A DNA stretch of 64,000 bases from Cyclaneusma minus (Eukaryota > Ascomycota > Leotiomycetes > Marthamycetales > Marthamycetaceae): positions 1,240,001-1,304,000 of the forward strand of contig JAKZHN010000003.1 in the NCBI GenBank assembly GCA_037179335.1. The letters run 5' to 3'. The notes beneath the pieces are model-generated. The model was given only the letters and a program-made list of their open reading frames with translations. It was not told where the DNA came from and did not search any database. The translations under genes and the position numbers were made by a program. Shown piece after piece: positions 10,196 to 21,152 of the stretch (position 1 is its first letter; each line of letters opens with the position of its first letter).

Positions 10196-12208
10196 ACACA
10201 GGCTCCTTTCAGCACCGAGGCTGCAGCAGGAGGCAGATGGATCGCATTCGCCGGGACTGTGGGAGGTGGCGGACGGAAGAGCCGGCCGTTGCTGGAGATG
10301 GTTGAGGTATTATTGTCAGGCCGCAGACCTGAGTAGACTTTCTGGGTGCTCATGTGAACGCGATAGTCTCTTCGTTGGCGTCAAGACGTTGGAGCCGTTG
10401 ATGCGAGGGGTCGGGATTGTGGCGTGTGTGGCGGTGCACAATGACGAGTCGCAGTCGAGTAAGTGCACGGTCCAGCCACCTAGTTGTGAAAGCACAACTC
10501 GACGGCCCAGCCACCCAACACGCTGCCTTTACCTGACCATTGCTTTCTCTGGCGATTTCTCGGCACAGCAGACTTTCAAGCTACGGAGGAGCACTCTGCT
10601 GCTGCCACTCCATTTTCCAACCTCATCTCCAACAAACTTCCTTTCCGTATTCAGCACTGTCTTCTTGTTCGCATGGGATCCCATCCGGGAGACCCCGTGA
10701 ATTGCTCAATCCGGAGAGATGAAGCCACCTGAGCTTGGGTCGTCTGGGGGACTCTGAGGCAGTCGTGACAGTTCACAACGCGCCACAAAAGGGAACGCTT
10801 CCGTTGCGGCGATTTGGACTTACCAAAGTCCAATGCAAGTACCTAGTACATGTAGTACCTAGTACCTTGCACATGCGAGTGTGTGTTTTGACTTTTCCAT
10901 ACTCTCTGGGCTGACGACGATCTTCGCGCTTTTGTGCATTTCGACATAGGCCTTGGGACATAGGTCAGGATTGGCTCGCGAACCGTGATGCACGCCCTCT
11001 GACCGTCGAAAGCCGCAGTTATGAACTCAGAGAGACTGCACCGATCTTCCAGACTTTCCGATCTCGCTCTTCATCCTCTTGATCTCTTCATACGTCCTGT
11101 TCTCCTGCATCCCATGCCCGGCACGTATTACCGTGTCGTCATCGAAGCTCTCCGATCTCGATCGTCGAATACCGACCGATCTGTACTGTCGCCAACTCTC
11201 TGATACTGCCGGCTTATGTGACTTGCGCCTCTGCATTTTCTTACTGGCTGGTCAGAGGAAACACGAGTGCAAGCCTCCTTTGCTCAATACTGCTGCGTAG
11301 TTTGACTTTCCACTCCGCGAGACTCCGTCCGAGCCGTTTACACACTAAACATCGGGTACGGCATGTTTGTGGGGCGCCGCCCAGGAGGAGTAGCATATGT
11401 ATCCACAAATGGAATGGCCTATTGTCCTACGGGACCTGGCTTGGTTAGTGCTTTTGTTATCGAGCCTTACAATGTTTTCTAGCTTTTGGAATCCTTCCGG
11501 GCGCCACGAAACAGAATTCAATTGAGGTTTGGTACATGAAATCAACCACTTCTGTCCTTGGAACGGAAGTACCATCCCGCGACGACGAAGAATTACTTTC
11601 ACGACGTCGCGAAAGATCTCGACAACAATACCGTGAAATTGTGTTGTGACACTGCAAATGGGAGCACGGTCTTGGTGCCCAGCATATGAAGAGAGAAGGG
11701 AGAAAAGAGAAGATGGAGGCAATCTCAACGCTCAACGTGGTGGATGCGACCATCGTCCCCCCTAGACGCATAGTGCGCGAGATGACCAGGGTGTGGGAAT
11801 CTAAATGGATTTAGATAAACTATTAGATAATATCTATAGGTAGGTACTGAGGATTCCTTCACCAATCTCAGGCTCAGCCGCCAATAAGCTTTTCCAGCCA
11901 TTCTGACAAGAAAGCCGATCCCTCTTGAGTTGCTTCCACGCCCGTCACGGGTCCCGCTGTTTATGCTTTACGATGGATCTCAAGCGTTTCATTCGACATT
12001 AAGCAAGTTTAACGGGGGATAATCCTTCGATACACCACCATCTAGTAGCACTATACATAACTTCGACACGCCCTCGAAGCTTCTTGAAGAACACCCGCCC
12101 AGAACCACGCCGATGTGAAGCGGCCTCCGTAGGAACACTCCGCCCACTCCGTATACACCAACAGTCCAAATCTAGAACACGCTGTGGAGGCAACCTTCCC
12201 GAGTCACC
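10196..12208. other. 2-kb divergent intergenic region
   Basis: Lies between the RING gene (minus) and the aquaporin (plus), so it holds both promoters. No coding stretch convinces me. A compact repeat of GTACCTAGTAC occurs twice around a short ATGTA spacer near 10842-10868. AT-rich tracts occur near 11810-11850. Confidence 0.55.
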
Positions 12209-13838
12209 ATGCAGCCCACCGGTATGGATACACGTTCGCTACATACCATGAACATCCACGAGCCACGTAACCAAGGCATGAACTTTGCCGTGCCGTTCAC
12301 TCCTCAGCAACGGCGGTTGAGACACAAGGCATCAACATTGAGCACCAGGTCGAACAGGCTCCCATTCCTCAGCTGGCTTCCCGATGAGGTATGATACCAT
12401 TACAATATCGAAAACCTGGCTTCGCTAACAATATCAGTTGCGAAACCACTTTGTTGCTATGTGTGGCGAGTTTGCTGGAACCTTGTGCTTCCTGTTCTTT
12501 GCCTTTTCCGGAACCCAAGTGGCTCTCTTGTCGACCAAGGTTACGAGCGAAAACGTCGTCGGTGCCGAGAGTAACCCAGCCTCTCTCCTCTATATATCGC
12601 TTTGTTTCGGATTTTCTCTCGCTGTCAATGCGTGGGTCTTCTTCCGTATTAGTGGAGGTCTCTTCAGTAAGTCGACGTGTCCTGCGGATAGGTACAACTG
12701 CTGACTTTCCCAAGACCCTGCTGTGACGGTTGGTATGTGTCTCGTAGGGGCACTTCCCTACATTCGAGGCCTTCTCCTACTTCCAGTTCAAATTCTGGGT
12801 GCTATTACCGCTGCTGCTATCTGCAAAGCTCTCTTCCCTGGTCCGCTCAATGTTGAAACTACGCTGGGCGGTGGCACCTCAACCGTCCAGGGCCTTTTCA
12901 TTGAAATGTTCTTGACGGCCCAACTGGTGTTCACCATCTTCATGTTGGCTGCCGAGAAGCACAGGGGAACATTTATCGCACCCATCGGCATCGGTCTTTC
13001 CCTTTTCGTTGCAGAGCTTACCGGTAAGCTCGCTACCCCTTTCCATCACTCCTCACACACAAGCTCACAATTTCCAGGCGTCTACTTCACTGGCGGAGCT
13101 GTCAATCCCGCTCGGGCTATCGCCCCCTCCGTTGTCAATCGCAACTTCGTATCCTACCACTGGATTTACTGGATCGGCCCAATTCTCGGCGCACTCGTCT
13201 CTTCTGGATTCTACAAGTTCATCAAGATGCTCGAATATGAGACTGCCAACCCTGGCCAGGACCACCACAAGCCGATGAAAGATGACGAGGATCTTGAACG
13301 CCTAGGCACAGCCACAGGCTCGCGCGTGAACTTTGCCCTCGATGATATGGAATCTGGCAACGTGCCGCGGTCCCGCGGGATGAGCACAAACTCTGGCAAC
13401 AACAAAGAATGGGGTATGAACAACGATTCCAGGTATTTCAACAGCAGCGCTCCACCGCCCATGCCGATGGCGCACTCGGAGCCCTTCCCCATGGCCACTT
13501 ATGAAACCTCGGTGCATGGCGGGCAGACCATGAATTACCCAGGCAGCAGCAGCCAGAACTTCGGCCAGAGTTATCAGAAGGAGGATCCCCAAAATTATCA
13601 GTTCCACTTGAGTACTAGGAGTGCCGACAGTGATAGGACCCTGGCGCCTCAGGGCGGCAGCTCGATCACCACGCCGCCGAAGAGCGCGATCAAGCCAGGG
13701 CGTAGTATGGACCACCTCAACAACGTCAAATTCGGGTTAAACAGCACGCGTTCGAACACGAATCTGAACAAGAAGTGGTTTGAGAGGCAAGACTCGAATT
13801 CTTTGGACTTTGACTTTGACGACGATGCGGGGATTTAG
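12209..13838 (+). CDS. Aquaporin / major intrinsic protein
   Basis: Four exons: 12209-12388, 12438-12666, 12715-13023 and 13078-13838; introns of 49, 48 and 54 bp; 492 aa. Both pore motifs are intact: SGGLFNPAVTVG, with its Asn codon split by intron 2, and GGAVNPARAIAP. The Arg after the second NPA, part of the selectivity filter, is present. Six membrane segments can be traced, from CGEFAGTLCFLFFAFSG to YWIGPILGALVSSGFYKF. The roughly 60-residue N-terminal and 170-residue C-terminal extensions are hydrophilic, as in other fungal aquaporins. Intron 3 is a multiple of three without a stop, so retention would still give a protein with an 18-residue insert just before the second pore half. Substrate (water or small solutes) cannot be decided here. 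Confidence 0.93.
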
Positions 13839-15801
13839 AGGGAGTTAGCTTGGCCTTTGGCTGGCTGGAGTATGGGCGACGGTTTGTGCTTTCGGACGAA
13901 CAGCACCGCACACTGATATGACTTACGGCATTGGGACGGGACAGGGCGAACGGTTTTCTTTCATGTCATGTATAGACAATTTTGATGCATGTAACTTTTT
14001 ATGGATTGAGATTGGGAAGACCGGTGTCGATGGCGATGCTTGGGTCGATTTAATCAGGGACGAATGATCAAATTACTTTGTCTGTTCAAACCGGGTTGTT
14101 GGATTGAGTCGCTGAGTGTGGTAATGTGATATGTTTGCTCGGATAATGGTGCATTTATAATGTCAAGTGGCGAAAATTCACTAACAATCAAATCTCAAAA
14201 AACTCAAGCTGTTAAGCCCGCTGTTTCCTTTCACACTCTACGCTTTACTTGGTCAGAAATTTGCTAACCATTAAACAGCCCCCGTGCAAAAAGCCTATTA
14301 GTGATGAGAGATTCGAACCACGGAGATCTATTTGAAAATATATCATCCTTGGCAATAATACTGACTTGCCTAGTCTCGAGATCTAGGAAAAGCAGGAGGG
14401 GAGGGGGTGCCTTCATAGAAGGGCACTCACCGTTGACGCAAAGGCGTTGAGCATTGAAATACGCAGCATGAGTAAGAGATAAATTTCCAATTACAGTGGC
14501 TTGGCAGCTTGAGCATATGACAGAACCTTTTTTTCCACCTTTTGGCTAGTTCCCTTGAGATCCCCGGCTGGCCTCGTCTGGTTTAACAAAGCTACTATTT
14601 GATTTCACTTTGGTTTCGCCAAGAGCCAGCTGGATCTTGATGTTTGGACGGTTGGCAGCGAAGGGAATCATCCGACTACTTCGAAAGCCTCCGATCAATC
14701 ATGCAACCGTGAACCGACTCCTACATTTAAGAGTCTTCGGTTGTAGAAAATAATTTTCTCTACCTCCGGATGTCGTTTTTATTATCCAGACTCTATTTCC
14801 TGGTGGCCTTACTAACGCATTACGGAATTTTCAAATGAGTGGCTAGAATTAGAAAATCACGTCACTTAGCAATACCACGGCAATGGAAACTTGGTATTTA
14901 TCCAGAATACTATTTCCTTGGCTGTTGGCATTGTTTTTATCTGATTATGAGTTGTCTTGACGACAGAAGGCTTTTTCTAACCTCCGTGATTGAAAAAGTC
15001 AGGGGATTTTTGGTTGAGGGTTTTGCCAATACTCGACAAATTAATTTTGGTGCCAATTTCAGGGGCTTGGAGGTGAAAATTGATTCGATAAAGAATTGGA
15101 AATTCTCTCTATTGGATTATACAAGCTTCAAGACCAATTTATCACTATTTCACCAAGTTGTTGAGTACTAAAGTCGACGTCGTAGAATCTGCCGCACATG
15201 ACATTGGCACCGTGTAAAGCACGTTGTATGTGTGAATTTAAGCCTGAAGCAAAAGCAAATTTAGCAACAATGAAATTTTGTATTTGTCTACTAAAAAGCT
15301 CCCACACGTATACTCTCGCACGCATACAAAGGGTCTGAGAAAAGATAGAATAAGAGGACTGAAGAGAGAAGAGCTGAAGCTGCTCCCTCTCACTGTATTT
15401 ATAGACCTTGTAGCTTAAAAAGGTGACTAGCTGCAAGCTCACGTGCAACATATACCGTGCGGGTGTGGCTAGCGTGGCGGCCTGAGGCAGGGTAGAGGGT
15501 GAAGCTTCGGGTAAGGAGCTCCGACCACACCTGATATCGCCACAGTAAAGACATCGCAACAGTCGAGACAACTCACTTTCGACTACCTGCGCAACCTCAC
15601 TCGATCCACACACCTTGTCAACTTTCGATTTCCTGAAAGCTACATGCGCAACCGCTCGATCAAGTCTGACCCTCGTCTCTCAGCTGCAACACGCAGCTAT
15701 TCTCCCTCAAATTCCTCCACTTTCGAATCCTCCCACCCCCTCCTCAACTCCTTGCTCACCTCCATAGTGAGGTGGGCTAATTTTGACTCATCGTCGCCAA
15801 G
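13839..15801. other. AT-rich spacer, possible decayed repeat DNA
   Basis: From about 14150 to 15170 the composition is clearly more AT-rich than its surroundings, with few open frames, as in repeat DNA degraded by mutation. Composition returns to normal by about 15500. No transposase or reverse transcriptase remnant could be read. Confidence 0.5.
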
Positions 15802-16951
15802 ATGAGTCAACCTTCGAGACCGGCCTTCACAAAGGATCGTGCCAATGCAGGTGATTACATGCTACACAATGACTTGAAGATCTGAGCTGATACATGTGAT
15901 AGACACACCCGAAAAGATTCGGGCATTGGTCCCACATCTCGATAACTTGCTTACGCAATTCCCGGCCGACAACTACGAGACAGCAAGGCCTGTTCGTGCT
16001 TGGTCCAGCAACATCCGCGAGCAGTTGGCGGCGACCTCGAAGAAGTTCTACTCGATGAAAGATCTTCTGGGAGCTCTTGACATCGACACCGATTATGGGG
16101 TCTGGGAGCCCGCAACCGAGCCAGAGGACTTGGTACCTACGACCAGCTATCCAGACGGCTGGGATAGGGTGGAGTTTCGAAGGATGATTGCCAAAGTTCG
16201 TACCGTGTCTCTCTTTGCATCAATGCCATGACACTTGACTGACGGTTGCTGTTTCTAGGCAATATGCTTCATACATGGGAGGGTCATGAACTACCAGATA
16301 CCGGGCTTATTGCCAGCTTCACTGCATGCCAACCCAACTTCGGCTCAATTCACCGCCGAGAGTAACAGAATCAGGCACGTTACCACCGAGGTCCATACCG
16401 CCCTGGCCGACCGCATGCTTCAATGGGTCGTCTGGGCTGTGAAGAAGCCGGAGTTTGCGGAAGTGGAGGACATACACCTCTACAAATCCCGACTCAAGTA
16501 CTGGATGGACACTCTGAAGGAGGATCTCAGTGTCGTAGCACACTGGTTGGGTTCGATCACGGATGTCGTTGACATCGCCTGGATCTACAACGAACAACCG
16601 GCCCGTCCCGGTGAACCAGACCGCCAGCACTTCCAAAGGTTCATTAATTTGAAATTCGTGGTTGTCGCCGACGCTGTCTGGCGTAATTGGGTCGATACGG
16701 ATGTGACGGCGTCGCCCCCTGTGGGCGCCAGATACAGACTCGCAGCAGCCAAGCCGGAGATTGTCAAGGCAATTGCCAGTGCGCACAAATCCCTCGATAA
16801 GTTCACCCCAATTCGTGAGTTCACCGCGGTGCTGCGGTGGCCGGTCATTAGGGAACCGAGGCGCACTGCAAGGAGAAAGAGGGCCGCTACCTCCGTCGAG
16901 GATGAGGCAGAGCCACGAAGCAAGCGGAGGAGAGAGATCAAAAAAGATTGA
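15802..16951 (+). CDS. Unrecognised 344-aa protein with basic C-terminus
   Basis: Three exons: 15802-15850, 15903-16195 and 16259-16951 (introns 52 and 63 bp; the second donor is a weak GTTCGT, but the phase fits). The product starts MSQPSRPAFTK. It is mainly helical, with several Trp and His residues (RMLQWVVWAVKKPEF, VVAHWLGSITDVVDIAW), and ends in a basic stretch (RKRAATSVEDEAEPRSKRRR) that looks like a bipartite nuclear localisation signal. No known domain is apparent. It lies immediately before a decayed repeat and the cluster of novel-domain genes, and may belong to the same accessory region. Confidence is in its being a gene, not in any function. Confidence 0.65.
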
Positions 16952-17126
16952 AGGGACTCGGTGTTGGGAGAGACGTAGCCTAGCAGTCACGTGGTAGCCA
17001 GCTTCCCCTGCTACCACGCTAGTGAGTGGAGAGCCTCACTTCTCCTACTCACTTACAACCAATATGACTTTTTGGCTAGAGAAATCGTCCCTTGTTACCT
17101 CGGTTATTTCCCTGTGATCTCGTTAA

Positions 17127-17430
17127 ACCGATCCATCTTTGAGAATACCACCATTGCGGGTGACATCAGAATTAAGGGTGGTACAGACTATAGAGATGTT
17201 AGTAATCCATAGAAACGGATTTGAAAGGTGTTAGTTGTACCTTGCTCGATATTCTGTTTTTCAATAACTGAGCGAAAGTCATCAGAACTACTGGCATTCC
17301 CCCCTTTGTTTTTACTATTACTCTCGTTGTTTTTATGTGTCATTCGTCTGTTTCGTGTTATTGGAAACACTAGGTGGACTTACATCTTATTCCGAGCGTT
17401 CGGCGTTCCATTCATTTGTAGCAGAAGAGG
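17127..17430 (+). repeat. Diverged duplicate of the segment at 27718-28000
   Basis: Collinear with 27718-28000, sharing for example AAGGTGTTAGTTG and AGGTGGACTTACAT at matching spacing. Where the copies differ, this one tends to have T for C and A for G (CCACAGG versus CCATAGA; ATTCGG versus ATTTGA), the direction expected of RIP. It corresponds to the last codons and 3' flank of a relative of the gene at 25918 plus the leader of a relative of the P450 at 28003. A short stretch just upstream (about 17085-17125) may retain more of that gene. Confidence 0.7.
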
Positions 17431-17685
17431 AGAGTCAGGAGCCAGAGGAGGAAATAGACTCCGTGCAGATAGCGTCTAAATAGTCGTTGCTAGAAGAGGT
17501 CGGGGACAAGACTTGCTTGCATGCTGGGCGAGGAACGGAGACAAGTTGCTTCATGTACTCTAATGTCCACATGAGGTGAATTCACCGTGTATCTTCCCCA
17601 ACTGGACTTTTGGGGTAAAGCCTTGCGGGCTTGCAGCCAGCGGCACACCTTCACCCCCTCACCATCTCCCACCCCCAAAGTGCGA

Positions 17686-18848
17686 TTACCGCCCCAAACT
17701 ACCCTCATCATCCCAATCCAGGAAGATCTTTCCCCACGACCTCAACTGGGTCTCCATTAGGCGCCGCGCCGTGAACAACCTGAATTCCCCTCTCTGAGAG
17801 ACCAGATTCGCAACCTCGCCAAACAAGTCATCCCTTTGCTTGGAATCCGTCTTGACAGGCCCGTCTACGCCCCGAATATCACGCCTCTCAAGTTCTGGTA
17901 CCCACTTGAAAGTAATTTCGAGTAGATCTTTCCCACCTTGTTTTGGATCCGTATCGCTGGGGGGAAGTCGTAGAGAATCGGCTTCGGCTCGAGTTATCCA
18001 TCTCTGTGTCACGCGGTGGTTTCGCGCATAGAACCGCAGCTCGATAGCATGATATTCCTCCCCTGAGACTGCGAATGGTTGGAATGGTGAGACATCCGTA
18101 CGAGTCCCATTGTCCAGGGGAAATCGGACGCGAAAGCCGTGGTAGGGTGGTTGTACTCCTCTCGAAAAACCATCGGCTTTGTAGCCATTCTCGCTACCAA
18201 CCCGGTCCACGAATCCGACGCCTGTGGTCTCGAGTAACCGTTGTCTGGTACCCAGGGGCGCTGTTGAAGGCTGGAATGAGCCGATGTGTTCATCCAGATC
18301 GTTGCCTAAGGCGAGCACCATCTCTAAATGGTGGATCTTCCGTCTTCTTTTGCTGTCGGGGATTTGGGCAGAATAATGACTTGGAGCGTTGGGGTCAAAG
18401 CCCATGTCCACTGTTTCCCGTGAGTAGGTCGCCGATGTTTCCTTAGCCGTAGCGGCCAGCTGAGAGGAGGGATCTTGGCTTGTGGGGGATTCGTTGGGGC
18501 TGGCATGAGACCGGGATGTCGTGTCACTTTGAGATTCGTCAGAGTAGGGCTCACGTATCCAGAGAAAGGTGTGCACACTTACATGTTGGTTATCCCGCCA
18601 TACTGTGATGGCGGGGCGTTGGTTTGCTCATTGTGCCCTGGCACTGAGTCGAGAGTTGACCTGCCATACTGTGATGACAGGGCGTTCGCGAGAGGTAACC
18701 CCTTGCGCTCGCGATCGCGCCTTGGCGTCTATCAGTACTGATCTCTGGCTTTATAGATTCAACAAACGTACCAGTTCCGGCTCCAAGGTGTGAACCCTCT
18801 CCCGCTTGGAGGTGGAGGGTCACGCCCTTGGTCTTGGGACGAGGACAT
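17686..18848 (-). CDS. Stand-alone copy 1 of an unassigned domain (322 aa)
   Basis: Exons 18848-18772 and 18577-17686 (minus), with a 194-bp intron (GTACGT donor, GTAAG acceptor) that restores phase. It begins MSSSQDQGRD, followed by a disordered Ser/Pro region and a globular domain shared with the genes at 21153 and 30676. Common landmarks in order: VDMGFDPN; LALGNDLDEHIGSF; GTRQRLLETTGVGF; PPYHGFRVRF; IELRFYARNHRVTQRWI; LLEITFKWV; and DDLFGEVANLVSQRGEFRLFT. The regular hydrophobic pattern suggests a mostly beta fold with two helices. I cannot assign it to a known family. It ends shortly after the last landmark and lacks a helicase part. The first exon is short and less certain than the second. 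Confidence 0.65.
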
Positions 18849-19497
18849 GTCGAGCGTTGTAGTGGTCGTTCTTGGAGAGGGTGGAGAGTGTGATGTGTGT
18901 TGGTGTCGATGTAGGTGGTGGTGCAGATAGAAATCGCGGGCTGGAGAGTGAGGAGCTTGCAAAAGCAGTGGGTACCTAAAGATCATGTCACGCGACCCGT
19001 TTCCGTCACAAAACAACCAGTTCTGCACTTGAAGTAACCGAATTCGCATCTGCCTTTCAATTAGCGGTAATCAGGTCTCTTAGCATATTGGTATTGCATT
19101 TCGGTGCAAATTCAACGCTAAGAGCCAAGTGCTCAGGTTCAACCGCTTTTCCTGGGAAACAAAGAAATGACCCTCTATGGGAGTACTTACATTCGCAACC
19201 TAAGAACGGGTTGGGTGGGGGTGCATGTAAGACCGGGGAGACTTGGCCTTTTTGCGTTTTTTTTTGTCCTTCTTTTGCACTTTTTTTGAAGTTTTTTTTT
19301 TGAGAGTACCCATAAAAGCTATTTGATTTCGACGTTTTTGTAGTTTTTTTGTAGTCTCTAGCTGGATCTGGGGAGCTCTCTGAGAGATCACTATTTAGTC
19401 TGCACCATCATTCCTTCAAGTTAAGCAATCCACATCTATCTGGATACACCTGGACCAAATCTTAGATATATTTGTATTTGTGGCATAACCAAGACAT
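18849..19497. other. Intergenic, no gene seen
   Basis: Includes pyrimidine and poly-T tracts near 19255-19350. No coding stretch supported. Confidence 0.5.
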
Positions 19498-20319
19498 CTA
19501 GGCATTATGAGCCCAGCTCCATCTTTGATTTCGCGAGCTTATCAGTTTCCTCCGTCTTCGTCTGACTGACTCACGCTCTTTCGGCGTCAACTTCTCCTTC
19601 ATCTCCACGAGCTCAGGCTCCCATTCAGCCAACGCTTGCCTCAACCGCGCATTCTCTGAAGTTTCCATAGCCGCGCGCACCTCCTTTGCATTCTTTTCAA
19701 AGATGTCATAGTCCCCAAATACCTCAGACTCGACATCTTCGGCGTCTCTCACATTCCAACTGGTAGACGGATCTGAGCTAAGAACCTCTGTATTTGTGCC
19801 ACTATCGCTTACCACAGATCCCCTGAAAATCGCTCGATGATTTCACCAACCTCCAAATTTTCAGCTCTCCATATTTTGAAGATTGGGTGGGACTTGCAAC
19901 AACTTGAACGGAGAAGCTCGATCCTTTTCTTGGGACTGACTATTAGAGTACATGAAGCAATGTGACTCCATTTCCACATCCAGCATGTCTTGTCCCCGAA
20001 CTGTTGTCTCTCCATTCCCGCCACAGCATGCAAGCAAGTCTTGTACCCGAACTCCATTCAACACCCAGCAAATCTTGTTCCCCAACTCTTGTCTCCATTC
20101 CCGCCCAGTCTTGCCGGAGGCTTCCTCCTCCTCTGGTTCCCGACCCTCCTTCTCTGCCATTCGTCTTCCGTACAGGATCCACTGCTTCTTCGCTTCTAGC
20201 CACCGAGCCCGTCGAGCCTCCCCAAAGGCGTTGCCTCTGCGACCCACTTCTGGAAAAGAAGTAGAAGCCTTATCGGTCGTTAGGTTGAAAGTATTGTCGT
20301 TGTTGGAGGATGCACCCAT
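19498..20319 (-). CDS. Unrecognised charged protein (about 230 aa), model tentative
   Basis: Best model: exons 20319-19952 and 19822-19498 (minus), intron 129 bp (GTACTC donor, TTTTCAG acceptor), 230 aa. The start is MGASSNNDNTF. The first exon is rich in Arg, Glu and Gly. The last exon is helical and charged (ALAEWEPELVEMKEKL), ending with an Arg-rich run. Part of exon 1 (about 20062-19940) consists of a repeated motif also found in inverted orientation near 17500-17566. The ATG lies only a few bases after the stop of the upstream minus-strand gene, too tight for a normal fungal gene pair. This may therefore be a downstream part of one larger, damaged gene. Confidence 0.4.
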
Positions 20320-20324
20320 TTGTC

Positions 20325-21111
20325 CTAGGCGGCTTCAATGGCGTTGAAATCTTCATCGAGAAGTCCCGTCTTCTTTGGCTGATGTCCGCGTTTCAGGACA
20401 TCCCACAGACCCTCGAAGAGGGGATGAGTAACATGGCGTCGAAGTCTCCGGGCCTGGTTCTTCTTGAACTTGCGCTTGACAGCGTCAGTGGCTTGAGGAG
20501 CGGCCTCTTCGAAATCCTTCATAGACTTCTTCAGCAGTTCCCCAACTTCCTTTTCATCGACGGGAGGTTTCGGCCTTTGCACTCCTGGTTTTCCTTGCGC
20601 CCCCCGAATGTATAGCGCAAGGCGCAGAGCATATCAGGTGTTCAACCTTCTCAAAGGCTGGTATCGCGATGATGCGGCTGAACTTCTGGCATCTCTTGTG
20701 AGGCCAGTTGCTGTTCCACACCACCCGTTCATTAGGGTCATTGGGAACCTTGATTGTCTCCGTCTTGCCTTGTTTTTGTATGGGGATACCGTCCAGTACT
20801 TCCATAGGCGCCATGCCATACCTCTTCAAACAGCGGTACCATACTGAGGGCTCACTGTAATCTGTGTTCTCCAAGATGAGATCGTCATCTCTGGTCCAAC
20901 ATCGACGAGCGAACCTCCTATCCCGTTGTACGTCATACGCAGCAGTGTACACTATGGGAGGTGGCAATGGGAATGCCGAGGCATCAATGGAGGATTGAGG
21001 CTCGTCGTCCTCTTCTTCATCGTTTCTTTTGGGATAGGATTCTCGGAGGTGCCGAGGGCTAACAATGTTCGCGGGATAGGTGGTATTCTCGGTGTTGTAC
21101 AATCTGTTCAA
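20325..21111 (-). pseudogene. Frameshifted unrecognised gene
   Basis: Reading from ATG 21111, the frame is good through EKVEHLI, then loses sense and stops at about 20554. The next frame is open from about 20633 and reads sensibly (LRLALYIRGAQGKPG) down to 20325. The change-over sits in a TA-rich spot at about 20631-20634, where loss of one AT dinucleotide would explain it. A weak intron (GTTCAG donor to CAAAG acceptor) could also join the frames but would remove coding-like sequence. The protein has an acidic N-terminus, a central WTRDDDLILENTDYSEPSVW motif and a basic C-terminal third (KRKFKKNQARRLRRHV). No family is recognised. A frameshift in the gene, a sequencing error and an odd intron are all possible. 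Confidence 0.5.
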
Positions 21112-21152
21112 ATAGATGAAAACAGAATCAGCAGCTGATTACATAAACTTGA
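21112..21152. promoter_or_regulatory. Very short divergent intergenic gap
   Basis: Only 41 bp separate the predicted start codons of the minus-strand gene (21111) and the helicase-fusion gene (21153). Either the two share an overlapping bidirectional promoter reaching into each other's coding sequence, or one of the starts is wrong. Confidence 0.3.

Noticed and set aside
14300..14330. tRNA-like T-loop (GGTTCGAATC on minus)
   Set aside because: The flanking bases do not form a T stem, and no matching acceptor or anticodon arms were found.
15159..15620. Possible solo LTR starting TGTTGA and ending near GTCAAC
   Set aside because: Only five bases of inverted ends, no target duplication, no second LTR and no internal domain seen.
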